Source: Ceratothoa steindachneri (lineage: Eukaryota; Arthropoda; Malacostraca; Isopoda; Cymothoidae). From it: a stretch of 64,000 nucleotides of DNA. The notes beneath the pieces are model-generated. The model was not told the DNA's origin. It saw only the letters and a program-made list of their open reading frames with translations, and made no database searches. The translations under genes were made by a program, and so were the position numbers. The stretch is taken from NCBI GenBank assembly GCA_963969495.1, contig OZ018328.1:7415331-7479330 (forward strand). The letters run 5' to 3'. Below, in pieces: positions 42,441-53,340 of the stretch; within the stretch, counting starts at the first letter, position 1; every line of letters starts with the position of its first letter.

Positions 42441-43246
42441 TATTCAAGAATAATTAATTGAAAGATGAGATATGTATAGGGTTTTTTCGTCGAAATGTTT
42501 GATTTAAAGTTTTCAGCTTATTTTTAAACACTTTCTAAGTATTAAGAAGATCCATTATATCAGACAACAACGCTGAGAAAAAGCCCAATCAGGATCTTTT
42601 GTTTAGAGTATCACAACCACTCTGTCACACCTCGATTATAACAAAAGATAATGGAATTTTTCTACAAGTTTTTAATATTATTATTCAATTGGTGGCCACG
42701 TAGAACCTAGCTAAGAGTGTAATTCTTAACGTGTTCTGAGAGCTGCATTGAACTTCCAAAAGCGCTGCAAGTGTCAAATCCCTAACCTATGCACAATATT
42801 TTTAGACAATGAAAAGTGAGAAATAGAAATTAATGTGATGAGTGTTATATGGCTTTGAATTACTGAAAATAGGTTGTATGTTGCTTGTAGGAGGATTGAG
42901 TTGAAACAAAAGAGTGCAATTTGAAAGAATGAAAATGATAAAATTAAGAAAGAACCGGACTTTTAAATACTCGATCTTGAAAACTGGTTGTGTTAAAATT
43001 ATGAGGCAAAGTTTGAAGAGTTGCGCTGTTTTTTTGGTGCTGCTGTATCGTAGAGCGAAACTGGAATAAGAAACAAGTTTCTATACAGACTGCGCGACTG
43101 TTATCTTGTGTGATTGTCTGCAAATCTCGCATATCTCCGAGTAGGGCAAGACATAATTTGGCTGGTAATTGTCTGGTTCGTTCCCCATGGAATCCTTCTT
43201 ATGGACGGATGTGTTATATCAGCATGGCATGGGGCAATCTATGCTC
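42441..43246. other. No recognisable gene
   Basis: AT-rich unassigned DNA that forms the left flank of the hAT element beginning at 43247. Confidence 0.35.
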
Positions 43247-44311
43247 TAGAGTTGTGAAGTAACGAAGTACAATTACTTAAGTACTGCACTAAAGTAACTT
43301 TGTTATACATTTTCTTCCTAAAAAGTACTCCATAATTTGAGTATTTTTACTTATACTTGCGGGTTTTTTCTTATATTACTTTTACTTCATCACATTTGAA
43401 AAGCATAGAAGTATTCGTTACTTCTCAGTTAATTTTGATCAATCACAGACGTAGAAGCAAAAGTCTGACGATGACCAATCATAAGTGTGTACTCCGGTTT
43501 GAACCAATCCTAAGTGCTTGTTCATGTTTAGACCAATCACATGCATCCTTTCATACCTGATAGACGATTCGTTTGTCTGTCCCGCTTTCCCGCCTGAGAG
43601 AGGGCCCCAGTTTATTAAACTATTCCTCATTGTCTTAGACTCCTAGCGTGCTGCCGCGCCATTAAAAGACCATCATGAGTTCTACTCCTACCAGAGAGTG
43701 ATATAGAAATCCTGAGGTGCTTTCCTGTATTGTGAAATATTTCACTGAAGTTAAATGGCCTGCATCTGCTGCTTGTGAGCGCCTGTTTAGCTCCGCAAGA
43801 TTAATTTTCGCCCCGAAACGTTCGCGGTTAGAGAGCCAGAACTTTGAGATCAGTTTCTTGTGAAATTGAATGAAAAATGTCAGTAATTAATTCCTTTGTA
43901 TATATTTTACCTAATAATTAGTTTAGTTAACAAGACTCTTATATTCTTGAATTCTGTTAAACTGGATAATTTTGTAGAGTTAATTTTACTTTTCATATAA
44001 ACTAGACTTTCTGATCAATAGAGGAATATTTACAGCTTGATTAAGTCCAGTTTAACTGAATTCCAATATATAAGGGTCTGTACAGCGAAGAGAGTTTACT
44101 GTAGAGTATACTGAATGGTGTTGGAGGTGATGGGTACTTTACCATTTGCCGCTACTTTTTTCTTACATTACTTAAGTACTTTATGAATAAGATACTTTAT
44201 TACTTTTACTTACGTACATTTAAGTTCGGGTACTTGTACTTTGAGTACAATTTTGACAGAGTTACAATACTTTTACATAAGTATCAAAGCAGGGTACTTT
44301 TGAAAACACTG
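43247..44311 (+). mobile_element. hAT transposon, internally deleted, with AAGTA-rich ends
   Basis: The left end is tagagttgtgaagtaac; the right end read inward is cagtgttttcaaaagtac. Both subterminal regions are packed with AAGTA/TACTT motifs (left to about 43410, right from about 44130), the presumed transposase binding sites. Flanking 8-mers are ctatgctc (43239-43246) and ctataatc (44312-44319), 6 of 8 identical, fitting an aged 8-bp hAT duplication. Only the C-terminal end of a transposase gene is left inside, so the central part was lost. Confidence 0.85.
43717..43862 (+). pseudogene. hAT C-terminal dimerisation domain fragment
   Basis: The plus strand reads VLSCIVKYFTEVKWPASAAC, then ERLFSSARLIFAPKRSRLES and a stop shortly after NFEISFL. 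The P-A-S-A-A-x-E-R-x-F-S-x-A-x-x-I signature with a following R-x-R-L is the hallmark of the dimerisation domain of hAT transposases. It supports the assignment of the surrounding inverted-repeat element. Confidence 0.85.
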
Positions 44312-44339
44312 CTATAATCACTATCAAAGAATACAAAAA

Positions 44340-44945
44340 ATGTCTCATTAAAAAGTAATCCTCACTTGTTTCCAACTACAAGTTGGAAAAATAGGCAGCT
44401 TACGCTGCACATTTATTTTACGTTGGCTCTGATAACTTGAAACCAAGATGGGCATTTTAACAAGACAATGACCCAAAGCATGCAGCCAAACAAACTAAGA
44501 ATTGGCTGCATACAGGTAAAATTAATGTTTTGGAATGGCCAAGTTAATTTCGTAATCCCATCGAAAATCTGTGGAGGGAATTGAAATTCGTGGTCCAGAA
44601 ACGAGATCTGCATAACTTATTTGATTTGAAGAAAATATGTTTGTAGGAATGGAACAAAATTAGCCAAAACACCTGTGGAAAGGTCGTAAAAGCCTACTGA
44701 AGGCTGCTGCAAGCTGTAATGGACAACAATGGTTATGCAGCCAAGTACTAAACCATGATTAGAATTGTTGAATTTCACTATTGTGTTTATAAAGTTTTTC
44801 CTGTTCGCTATTTTGCTTTTTTTATCATTACCTTGGATTTATTGAATAAGGTTCTACGTGCGTTGCAAATTTTATTAAGCTGTGTTTATTAAAGTTAATT
44901 AAATTTACATTTCTAACAATGCGTTCTAAACTTTTGCGGCACACT
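44340..44945 (+). pseudogene. Tc1-like element: C-terminal transposase and right terminus
   Basis: The plus strand near 44450-44755 reads WAF-stop-QDNDPKHAAKQTKNWL, then [28 protein letters not shown] and LQAVMDNNGYAAKY. The Q-D-N-D-P-K-H and N-P-I-E-N-L-W blocks belong to the DD34E catalytic domain of Tc1 transposases; the S-P-D-L preceding NPIE is altered. The right end is marked by cttttgcggcacactg followed by TA (44946-44947), a typical Tc1 terminus. The left half and left terminus are missing, probably lost in a deletion. Confidence 0.85.
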
Positions 44946-44947
44946 GT

Positions 44948-45860
44948 ATGTGGAGATCCATGCACAGTTGTTACGCATAGAATGCTATAGACATGAGGAT
45001 AAAACTGCAGCATAATTGTCTTGTTCAAAATAATTACCTCGCCAAAAAATATTATTGTTCCCGGCCGTGGGCAGAAAATGTTGCGAAGAATATTACATTT
45101 GAAACGAACGTCTCCTGGATCGTTAACAAGTTCAAATGCGTCTAAGAAGGCTTCGGAATGTCTAGCGGTGTCCATCAAAGCTCAAGGCCGTCCCCGCCTA
45201 CAGTGTCAGGTTCGGAATCGTGTAACTACACTTGTGCAACTTGATCATGATAGACAGCAAAGGAAATACGATACCTCTTGTCTGCATGAAGAGATGCAGA
45301 CAACTGATTCGTTGCAAGAAAGATTAAATAAAAGTGAATAAGCTAAACATGAGAGACAGTGACTTTCTGAAAACAATTTTATGCAAGGATTGGGAAGCAG
45401 AAAATTGGTGTAGAGCAATTTTCTCCCATGAAATGCCATTCTTACCGTCTTATAATACGGGTGAGGTAGTGGGGGGAGAGGTGTAGAATTGTTTGGAAAA
45501 TCGAAGTAATTACTATTTGCCCTAATCAGCGTAGGTGAGGAATGTTTGATGTGCGACTGTCTAGGGTTCAGTGTGGTTGAACTGATTTCCGCACAGCGTT
45601 CTATCAGTACCTGTCTCGTTCGCATTTGCTGGTTACTCTTTTTACCTCTTCTTCTTCTAGCTCTATCTTTGATTTTCCTTCTCTCCTTTTCATTTTTCCT
45701 CTCCTCTCTTTCGCTGCCTACCACCTCTTCTGCATCCAATCCTATACCCCATTACTTTCTCCAAAATATTCCGACTATTTCAACCTGATTCTTTCTTGTT
45801 CAGACTTTTCCTCAGACCGGTTGCACAAGGCTGCGCAAAATTTTACTTCACCTAACTTTA
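44948..45860. other. No recognisable gene
   Basis: Overlapping frames on both strands (minus 44828-45178, plus 45021-45341, minus 45245-45739) without recognised motifs. 45620-45730 is pyrimidine-rich. Confidence 0.35.
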
Positions 45861-45867
45861 ACACTTA

Positions 45868-46180
45868 TTGGATAGGGCGGTGGTCTTCTAACGCCAAGGT
45901 GCCAGGTTCGATCCCAGCGAGACCAGACAAAAACGTCAGAGCACATAGACGTCCGACCAGCCATTGGTGAACGCACTGTGCTTAGCTCCCGGGGGAGCAG
46001 GTAGAACTTACATAAGTGATCACACACAGCAATGCATAGCAACGCTATCTTTCATCTCTCGTCTTCACAGCAGAACACCCTTCTCTGTTCCAAGGAATCT
46101 TGCACATGGGGGGTTCTATACATATATTCCTGACAAATACCACCTTCCCCCGAGGCAATAAAGATTTCTACCTGATCCCT
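45868..46180 (+). mobile_element. tRNA-derived SINE
   Basis: The head (45868-45930) is tRNA-like: a box A-like gatagggcggtggtc, an anticodon arm with ggtcttctaacgcc (loop carrying TCT, as in Arg tRNA), and a clear box B ggttcgatcccag about 20 nt later. The acceptor stem is not complete and no CCA end follows, so it is not a functional tRNA. The body continues about 250 bp with no coding sequence to an aataaag near 46157. The exact 3' end and target duplication are uncertain. Confidence 0.65.
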
Positions 46181-46206
46181 AGTTGTCTCAAAAACACTTA
46201 CAGATC

Positions 46207-46256
46207 ACACACACACACACTCAAACTCTGTATCTCTCTCTCTCTCTCTCTCTCTA

Positions 46257-46326
<70 letters not shown>
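46207..46326. repeat. Compound microsatellite (AC)n(CT)n(AT)n
   Basis: AC at 46207-46222, CT at 46231-46288 with a short break, AT at 46289-46326. Adjacent to the 3' side of the SINE. Confidence 0.96.
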
Positions 46327-46328
<2 letters not shown>

Positions 46329-46436
46329 ATTATACTATAATTTAGGAAGCCAATTTTCTTAACAGTTTGATTTTTTAGTTTGAGGTGTTACAAATTTCTG
46401 GATATGTATACAGTCATGGTCATAAGTTTTGAGGGG

Positions 46437-47157
46437 TGAAGTAAAGATAAGCCACGCTACCAAAAAAGGATAGCTGATCTTTACCAAGTGGATTTCAGGA
46501 TAACTTATCTGTACCAGGTAAAGTTCGGGTTGACTATCTTCAAACGGCAAGATACGACATTTCGAAGTAACTTATTCCCAAGGGTATATGGAAATTGTTG
46601 AGTCACGGAATGCAGACAAATTAATTACCGATAATTGAAAACATGTTATTCCTGGTACAGTTTTTCTTAGCGAGCAATGGAGAGCTTATTCCCAAATTCA
46701 AAGGAATCTTGGTTTTACTGTGAACCATTCTCTACATTTTGTGGAACCTGTAAGTGGTGCTGACACGCAAGCCATAGAATGTTAATGGAATAAGCAGAAA
46801 CTGAGAGCGCCCCCCTCCCCCATCCTTCCAAAGAAAGTGGGCTGCAAACGTGATTTTCTCTATTCATATTTCCAAAAGTCCATGTGACGTGAACAAAAGA
46901 CGGGAAATTTATTCCTAAATTTTTGTGAAGAAATTACTAGTCAGTACCTTTTTTAATGTCACTTTATTCATTAATTAAGCTAAATTTTCGCGAAGCAATT
47001 ACCTGTTTTAATCTCAGTTTATTATTTTTTTTTTAAATGTTTTGTAATTTCCTTCCCATTACTTGTTCTTTTATGGATGGCTTATCTTTACCAAGTAAAT
47101 TTCAGGATGGTTTATCTTTACCAGGTCAATTTCGGGATAGCTTATCTTTACTTGATC
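46437..47157. repeat. MITE-like element with inverted ends and 30-bp subterminal repeats
   Basis: The left end contains AAGTAAAGATAAGC (from about 46439); the right end contains its reverse complement (GCTTATCTTTACTT, about 47143-47156). Near both ends a 30-bp unit built on TTATCTTTACCA...AATTTC is repeated: twice at about 46475-46535 and three times at about 47078-47157. The middle is AT-rich and non-coding. No clean target duplication was identified, so the boundaries are approximate. Confidence 0.55.
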
Positions 47158-47980
47158 CGTTTTGAGAGTATTATATTCCATAAGATTATAATTTAACTTG
47201 GAAATTTTTTAAAACAAAAAGAATCATAAATTGCGATGTACAGAAAAAATAAATATGATTAAAGAATGTTTAGGAATTTTTTTAAACAAAAGGATTTACA
47301 AATTATGAAGTTCAGGAAAAAATTAAGAAAATTTATTTATAATAAGGTATGGCTGTTTTTTCTTTATTTTTTTCTTATATTCGAAGTTTTTATCGAAGTT
47401 CTTTCTAAAAGAGATTTTCCATTTTAATATTAAGCCCGATCCCTTACATTATAATTTAAGTACCGTTTGTTGTAGTTGCGTTTTTCGATATTTTTCCAAA
47501 ACGAAATTTTTTTAAAATTAAAATCATTATGTGATATGCTGGAGTTTTTTGTTTTAAGAAAGGGAATTATAAAAGGAAGCGGTTCAGAAAGATGTATATA
47601 TTGTTTAAATTAAGGTAAGAATTTTTAAGAAATTTAAAAACAAAGGAAAAGATTTTATCATGTCCGTCAACTGCTATTTTAAACAAACTAAATCAGTTTG
47701 TGTTTAGTATTTTCTTTCATGAATTCAATCGCTTAGAAAATACGAGTAGATAGGTTTTGACCAATATTTAAAAGGAAAAAACTCTACTTCTAAATAAATA
47801 ATGACACGGAAACAACGCTTTGACATTCGCAAAAGATTAGACCCAAAGCTCGTCTCCAATAGCAGATAGCCTCTAGGCTACAGATCGAAGGTCTAAATGT
47901 GAGGCGCAATTTCTTTCTGTGGTCGACAGTATGATACGGCCTTGCTTCAGAGAGAAGCGATACATCTACATGCGCTATGA

Positions 47981-47983
<3 letters not shown>
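47158..47983. other. AT-rich spacer, no gene
   Basis: T- and A-rich sequence with many stops in all frames. Nothing recognised. Confidence 0.4.

Positions 47984-48057
<74 letters not shown>
47984..48057. repeat. (AT)n microsatellite, about 74 bp
   Basis: Pure AT at the truncated end of a PLE 5' fragment. Confidence 0.98.
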
Positions 48058-48059
<2 letters not shown>

Positions 48060-48289
48060 TGTAGTTGGGTAGCAATCTTTCTTGAATGCAGATTTTGTTG
48101 AAGACCATTGTGTATTTTGCCTTAATTAATTTCCTTTGGCAACTTTCTCTTCTTCTAATTATCTTTTTTATTCCATCTGGTAGATGGTGGATTATTTGTC
48201 CAGTATTCATCTCTTTTTTTAAATAAATGTTTTTGGTAAAAAACAAACTAAAATGGTAAGCTTTCGACCTTATTCGATCGTCTTCGGAG
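48058..48289 (-). pseudogene. Penelope-like element N-terminal fragment ending in (AT)n
   Basis: The minus-strand frame MNTGQIIHHLPDGIKKIIRR leads to KAKYTMVFNKICIQERLLPN, then YTN, and runs into (AT)n at 48057. It corresponds residue for residue to the fragment at 36776-36925 ([13 protein letters not shown]). The RT that should follow is absent. A hammerhead-like motif lies just upstream on the same strand, and another (AT)n tract closes the other side at 48559-48616. Confidence 0.75.
48243..48289 (-). ncRNA. Hammerhead-like motif, PLE 5' region
   Basis: On the minus strand: CCGAAGAC, then GATC-GAATAA-GGTC (stem II with one wobble pair), GAAA, GCT...AGT. It is the same architecture and position as the motif at 36731-36780 in front of the same N-terminal coding fragment. 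One core base differs (CCGA for CUGA). Confidence 0.4.
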
Positions 48290-48437
48290 CGTTATGGAAT
48301 ATCTTGCCTCCTTTACTGATGTAGTGAGTGGAGTGAGGACCTCGCAGAAAGTTAAGTGAAAGAATTACAATTACAATTACAATTACGTGAAAGGGATGAA
48401 ATTGTGTGGTAGGTATATAAAGGTGTGAAAATGGTTT

Positions 48438-48468
48438 CTAGTTTGCCCTGATGTTAGGGCATCACTAG
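48438..48468 (-). ncRNA. Second hammerhead-like stem-loop in the PLE fragment
   Basis: On the minus strand: CTAGTGAT-GCCC-TAACATCA-GGGC-AAAC-TAG. A perfect GCCC/GGGC stem and flanking CTAG/CTAG complementarity resemble a hammerhead in which the core CUGAUGA and GAAAC have each drifted by a base. It lies about 150 bp upstream of the previous motif, inside the segment bounded by the two (AT)n tracts. Confidence 0.35.
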
Positions 48469-48552
48469 CATTCTTCTCAATTCTTCTTCTTAATATTAAA
48501 AAGATCCTCCGTCATTAAAGGTGCTGACTGTCGTTGACAGCCAGTTTCCTCC

Positions 48553-48558
<6 letters not shown>

Positions 48559-48616
<58 letters not shown>
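48559..48616. repeat. (AT)n microsatellite, about 58 bp
   Basis: Pure AT between the PLE fragment and the 3' end of LINE copy C. Confidence 0.98.
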
Positions 48617-48618
<2 letters not shown>

Positions 48619-48718
48619 TTATTCAGTTTTATTGTACCGTCGAAGCATTCGAGCCTTTCAAAGGTATCTCTTATACTGAATCTCATTAAGTTCTGAGTTT
48701 TAATTTGTTTCTTTTATT

Positions 48719-48935
48719 TGGGCACTTCGCCTCTTTTTGTCGTTTTAGTTGTTTTGATTTTTATTATCTAATTGGGAACTGGGCACTTCGCCTCTTTTTA
48801 TTCTAAAATTTTAATTAGTTTTTCAATTATTTAGTTTGGCACTTCGCCTCTTTTATATTTAAAGTTAATTAAGTTTTTAATTTATATTATATTTATATTT
48901 GGGGGAGTTCTTTAGTATGGGCACTTCGACTCTTT
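48719..48935 (-). repeat. Four-copy short repeat in the 3' UTR of LINE copy C
   Basis: The 18-mer gggcacttcgcctctttt (plus-strand sense) occurs at about 48719, 48780, 48838 and 48919, the last with one change (cgactc). Spacing is 58-81 bp and the intervening DNA is T-rich. It lies between the ORF2 stop and the LINE 3' end. Confidence 0.85.
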
Positions 48936-48997
48936 TTTATTTATTTATAGTTATTAAATTTGAACTATCACTTTTATTTCAATCTTGCGTACTACTA

Positions 48998-51758
48998 CTA
49001 CGTGTATATAGGTATTACAGCTTCTCTCGCGCAGGTTCTACTGCTAGGGAACAGAGCCGTTCTACCTATTGCGCGTCTTCTGTTTGCACGTATGTTTACG
49101 TTAAGGTTTATTGTTGGGAGTATTTCTCGGTCTACTTTGTCCCATGTCTTTCTCCCTAGCCTTTGAATCTCCGTATTGACCGGCTTCAGTCCCACTCTAT
49201 GGTGTAGAGTTGATTGCCGAATACGGTCGATCCTTTGCGTGCCAGTGATCAGCAGAGTGGCTTTATTCTGTACCCTCTGCATCATTCTGAGAGATGTACA
49301 GCTTGACATCTGCGTGATCACGGTCGGGTACACTAGAACTGAGCGTACCAAGGCCATATACAGCTTTTTGATGTTTGGCACGCTGAGGCTTCGGAAACGG
49401 TAAAGTTTCCTCAGCTCTCTTTTGGCTAGGAAGACTCTGGTATTTATATGGGTCTTGTATCCCGTTTTGAAGAGTTGTAAGCCCAGGACTTTATCCTCGT
49501 TATGGTACGGATAGAGTTCGTTATTGACGATGATGTCGTCTACTTTCCGGCGGGTTATTGGAATAATGGTGAACTTCTGGCGGTTGGTTTTAATTTTCCA
49601 CTTCTTCTCATATCGGTTGATATTCTCGATTTCGACAGCTGTCGCCCTCGCCTCACTTCCAGAGTTCCTGAATGGACTCAAGACGATTTGGGTGATGTCA
49701 TCTGCGTATTGCAGATACATCGAATCGTACATCACTGGAGCAGGCAGGTCAATCGTGTACACTAGGTACAGCAGAGAGCTGAGACAGCTGCCTTGTGGAA
49801 CTCGTGCCTCGAGTTCGAATTCGTGTTCCTTGCAGCCCTCGATCGCAATTTGGGCTCTCCTATCAGAGACATAGTTGCCAAGGACCCTTTCCAGGAGTGG
49901 GTTAAGCTGGAGGTTGAGGATCTTGAACTGTAACCCTCTCAGCCAAACCTTATCGAAGGCCTTCTTTACATCTCGCAGCACCACGTCTACGTACCTCCTC
50001 TCAGCTTTACTGCAAGCGAGTTTTTCCGCAAGGAGGGCGAGGGCTGTTTCAGGTCCTCGTCCCTTGCGGAACCCGTGCTGCTGAGAGTTGTCGGCTCCCA
50101 GCTCGGCTAGTTGTTTTTGAAGCCTGTCAGCTAGGAGTCTCTCGTAGACTTTCGCAACGATCTCCAGCAGGGCGATCGGCCTGTAATTTACCAGTTGATC
50201 AGGGGGTTTACCTACCTTGGGTATGAAGATCACCTTAGCAATCTTGAAACCTTCCGTGAAGTAGCCCGTATTCAGGGAAGTGTTATAGATGTTAACGATT
50301 CCCTGAATGATCTGCTGTGGGGCATTAACCAAGTTGTTTCTGGTGATGCCGGTCCAGCCTGGTGCCTTTTGTTGGAAGGCTTTTACAGTGGCCATGACCT
50401 ACTCTGATGTTATGATACGGCCGTGGCCCACCATCTCCCTGCCTTCGTTGACTCGATGTTGTGGGTGCGTGCGATGCATTTCCTGATTTAGTTCTTTGAT
50501 CAGTTGGCCTTCGAATTCCTGGTCGAACTCGTCATTTTCTTCAGGGCAAATCCTGAAAATGTTTTTTCCAGAAGTTCCTGAACCTGTCTTCGAGAACCAC
50601 CGGGTCCTCTATATAGTTTCCGTTCTCCTTTATCCGAGCCTTTGGTCTTGGTGTAAGTCCCTTTAAGTTCTTGACTTGGCGCCAGAACTTAGCCGGGCTA
50701 AGTTCGCTGTCGACTTTGGCTATCAAGATGTTCCATATTTCCTCCTGTTGGAGGTTGATAGCCTCTCTAAGCTCTGAGCTTAGGCGTCAAAGTAGCGAGC
50801 TTTTTTGCCGGTTGGGACCCTCCCGTCTTATTTCTTCGTACACTTCCCTGTGAACGCGAGCGATATCTCTCATCTCCTCTGTCCATCTGGGCTGAGGAGG
50901 TGTTTTATACCCTGTTATGGGTATGCTCTCGTGGTCCGCATTTAGTATGGACGTTGTTATCCTTTCCAGCTCCCTGTCTATCTCCTCTAAGGACGCCGTG
51001 CTGAGGTCAGCTGGTGCATATTCACTGAGTCGTTGCTTGTAACGATCCCAGTTGGCCAGGGCGTAGTTTTTCCGGAAAGGGGCTGGGAGCTGGATTGGTG
51101 CGAGAGATACTGTGGTGAGAATCGTTATGTGATAACTAGGGACTGTTGGGCCTGGCTCGCTATGGTAGTTGAATGGGAAGCCTTCACTTGTTAGGATTAT
51201 GTCAGGCTTGGTTGCTGATCTGGAAGTGATATAGGTCGGAAAATCCGGCCCTATCCTTTGGATGTTTTTTCTTCCCATAATCAGTTCTAAGTTTCGGTCT
51301 CTATCGTTGGTACTACCATAGACCGCCGTACGGCATCTGGCATTGAGGTCTCCCCCTAAGAATGTCATTCTGCCATGCCCGAACAGTGTGTAGAAGTTAC
51401 TTAATGGGAGATATGCTCGTCGAGGGGGTTGATAGGCTGCGGCTATCACGAGGTCTCCTACCAGTGTATGTAGCTCGATCGCCACAAAGGACTCATCGAG
51501 TTCTGGTAGTTGTTTAAAGGAGATGTTCCTCTTGACAGCTATTGCCGCACCATCGAACCTTTCCTGGGAATGATTCTTCATGACTACTCTGTAGCCCGGT
51601 ATTTTAATTCGACCAGCTGTGGTGTCGATACCGTGCTCCGTAATAAGAATGATGTCGGGGTCAAGCACACGGAATATGTTTCCATGTGCCGTGGCCTTCT
51701 CCTCCCATCCATTCACGTTAAGTGTCAGAATCCTAATTCTGTTGCTTACTCTCTCCAT
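48998..51758 (-). pseudogene. LINE copy C ORF2: APE endonuclease and reverse transcriptase
   Basis: Starts MERVSNRIRILTLNVNGWEE. Endonuclease residues about 1-235: IILITEHGID, GDLVIAAAYQPPRR, FLGGDLNAR, SRSATKPDIILT, and the S-D-H motif changed to SYH (VPSYHITIL), so nicking should be lost. RT region: AKVIFIPKVGKPPD, NYRPIALLEIVAKVYERLLA, QQHGFRKGRGPETALALL, VVLRDVKKAFDKVW with motif A Asp, RVPQGSCLSSLLY, catalytic QYADDITQ, and LVRSVLVYPTVITQMSS. Breaks: an in-frame TGA near 50787, a frameshift near 50545, and a TAG near 50396. Downstream of the RT are the usual QNKAT and LKPVNTEIQRLG blocks to about residue 920. Confidence 0.93.
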
Positions 51759-51941
51759 CTTCGATTAATTAGTGTTTCTGGGTGATGTTCTTTTTCCTCC
51801 CATTTTTCTTCTTCCTGAACTCAGCGTTCGAGATTTGCTCGCAGGTGCTGTGATGTAGGGTCACATTTTGTGCGAGCAGAGCCTTTTCCACTGTTTCAGG
51901 TTCCACATCATAATCGTACTCCCATTTGAAAATCTTGGATC

Positions 51942-53267
51942 TTATGCCATGGAAGATACTCCGGTTTCCATTTCCTCGGGAAAGGGGAATTGATCGCAGG
52001 CGTATATTTTACGATTTATGTCGTTAGCCCGCAATCTCTTGTTCCTCTTTTTCTTTCCCTTCGTTTCTTGGGATTTTGTTGCCTCGGAGTCTAAGGAATC
52101 TGATGATTCCGAGAAACTATTTGTGTCCGAGTTGTCCTTTTCTGTTGTGGTTGCTTGGTTCTGTCTGGGCACAGGAGTTATTGCCTCGACTGCTTGCTTC
52201 TTTCCCTTCTTGCTTGTCGTTTTACTGGTGTTTACTTGCTCTGCTGGTTGTTGTGATTTCGGAACCATCTGTAGATACGGTACATCCCCGGAAGGGGGGT
52301 TGTCCGGGAACCATATCTGTTCCATTCCATTCTTCGCTAGCATCTGGTTTAGTACTGTCGCGAACGTGCCCGGGCGAGCTAGGTTCATGACGTGCGCGTG
52401 AAGGATGCACGTCATGATCTTTGTGGAGCTCTCGTTCTCTATGTTGAGGTAGATTTTCTTGGCGTCCACCTCCAAGATGGCCGCCTTTGCTGCCTGGGTG
52501 TAGGACGTGTTTGCCCTGTGTGTATCTTCTTTTTTCTTGGCCTCCTACTTATTTCTCATAATTTCTTTCTTTGCGGGACATGACATGGCCATAGTCCTAT
52601 GTCCCTGCCCGCCGCTCACGCACTTCTCTACATTGCTGTTACAGTTTCGCCAATTATGCCCCTTCTGGCAGCATTTAAAGCACGTCTCTTGCGGCTCTTT
52701 GCAGTCCTTGGTGGCGTGTGACTCCATCTTATAGCACTTGAAACAGAATTGGACGGGAGTATATTCTCCTTTCTCAACCTGCTCCCCACTAATTTTGGCG
52801 TTAAACATTAAAAGGCCTTGCTCTTTTGCCTTTTGTGCCATGGTCGTCTCCGCGAAGACCACCTTGAACACATGGGTGTACTCGCCACCATCCCTCCTGT
52901 TTTTTAATTTAATTACTTCGGCTACCTTGGCCCAGGCCTGCCGAAGCTGGTCTATTTCCTCTGCGGAGTGTTGTCCGATCCACGGGTAGATACGACGGCA
53001 TACCACGCTCCTGTGGGCCAGAATCTGTGGGGGTACTGCTGCCTGCAGCCCAATGCTTCGTAGGACCCCAAATGCCTTTTCTTTCGTAATGCCCTCTATG
53101 TCTTTTTCCTTTTCGCATATTGCTATATATCCTGAGGCTATGTCTAACAGCCTCACTATGGCAATGCCCAACTTGCCATACACGGCCTCGAATACGGATT
53201 CTCTGCTAGGCTTGGGCTGCCCGTCGACAACCCGCAGAGGTATCCTAGTCGTGTGGTCCTGGGCCAT
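51942..53267 (-). pseudogene. LINE copy C ORF1: Gag-like RNA-binding protein with zinc knuckles
   Basis: About 442 codons from an ATG at 53267 (the frame is open a little further upstream, to about 53340, but without ATG). Middle part: RRIYPWIGQHSAEEIDQLRQ and FKVVFAETTMAQKA. Zinc knuckles: CFKCYKMESHATKDC (one residue longer than usual between Cys and His), CFKCCQKGHNWRNC (canonical CX2CX4HX4C), and a third whose second Cys is lost (CVSGGQGHRTM). A TAG at 52545-52547 interrupts an otherwise single frame. The C-terminal part has a FATVLNQMLAKNGMEQIWFP block and an acidic/Ser-rich then Lys/Arg-rich tail. ORF1 proteins of this kind bind LINE RNA in ribonucleoprotein particles. Confidence 0.9.
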
Positions 53268-53340
53268 CTCCCCACGAGAGTGGCCTTTCAGCCCTGTGTT
53301 TGCTTTAGCTCGCACTACTTTTGTTGTGGGCGACTTGATT

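Larger units (their letters stand above)
48630..53340 (-). mobile_element. Jockey-like LINE copy C, near complete
   Basis: Reading on the minus strand: ORF1 (53267-51942), a gap of 183 bp, ORF2 (51758 to about 48998) and a 3' untranslated region with four copies of a short repeat, ending near 48630 with AATAAA-like sequence before an (AT)n tract. Only three nonsense codons and one frameshift are visible over both ORFs, so it is the youngest LINE here. Upstream of 53340 is possible 5' untranslated sequence. Copies A and B in this window are diverged relatives. Confidence 0.92.

Noticed and set aside
45868..45940. Functional tRNA-Arg gene
   Set aside because: Boxes A and B are present but the acceptor and D stems do not close, and the sequence continues into a SINE body.
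49176..50407. Plus-strand frames across LINE copy C
   Set aside because: All overlap the well-supported minus-strand ORF2 and lack domains.
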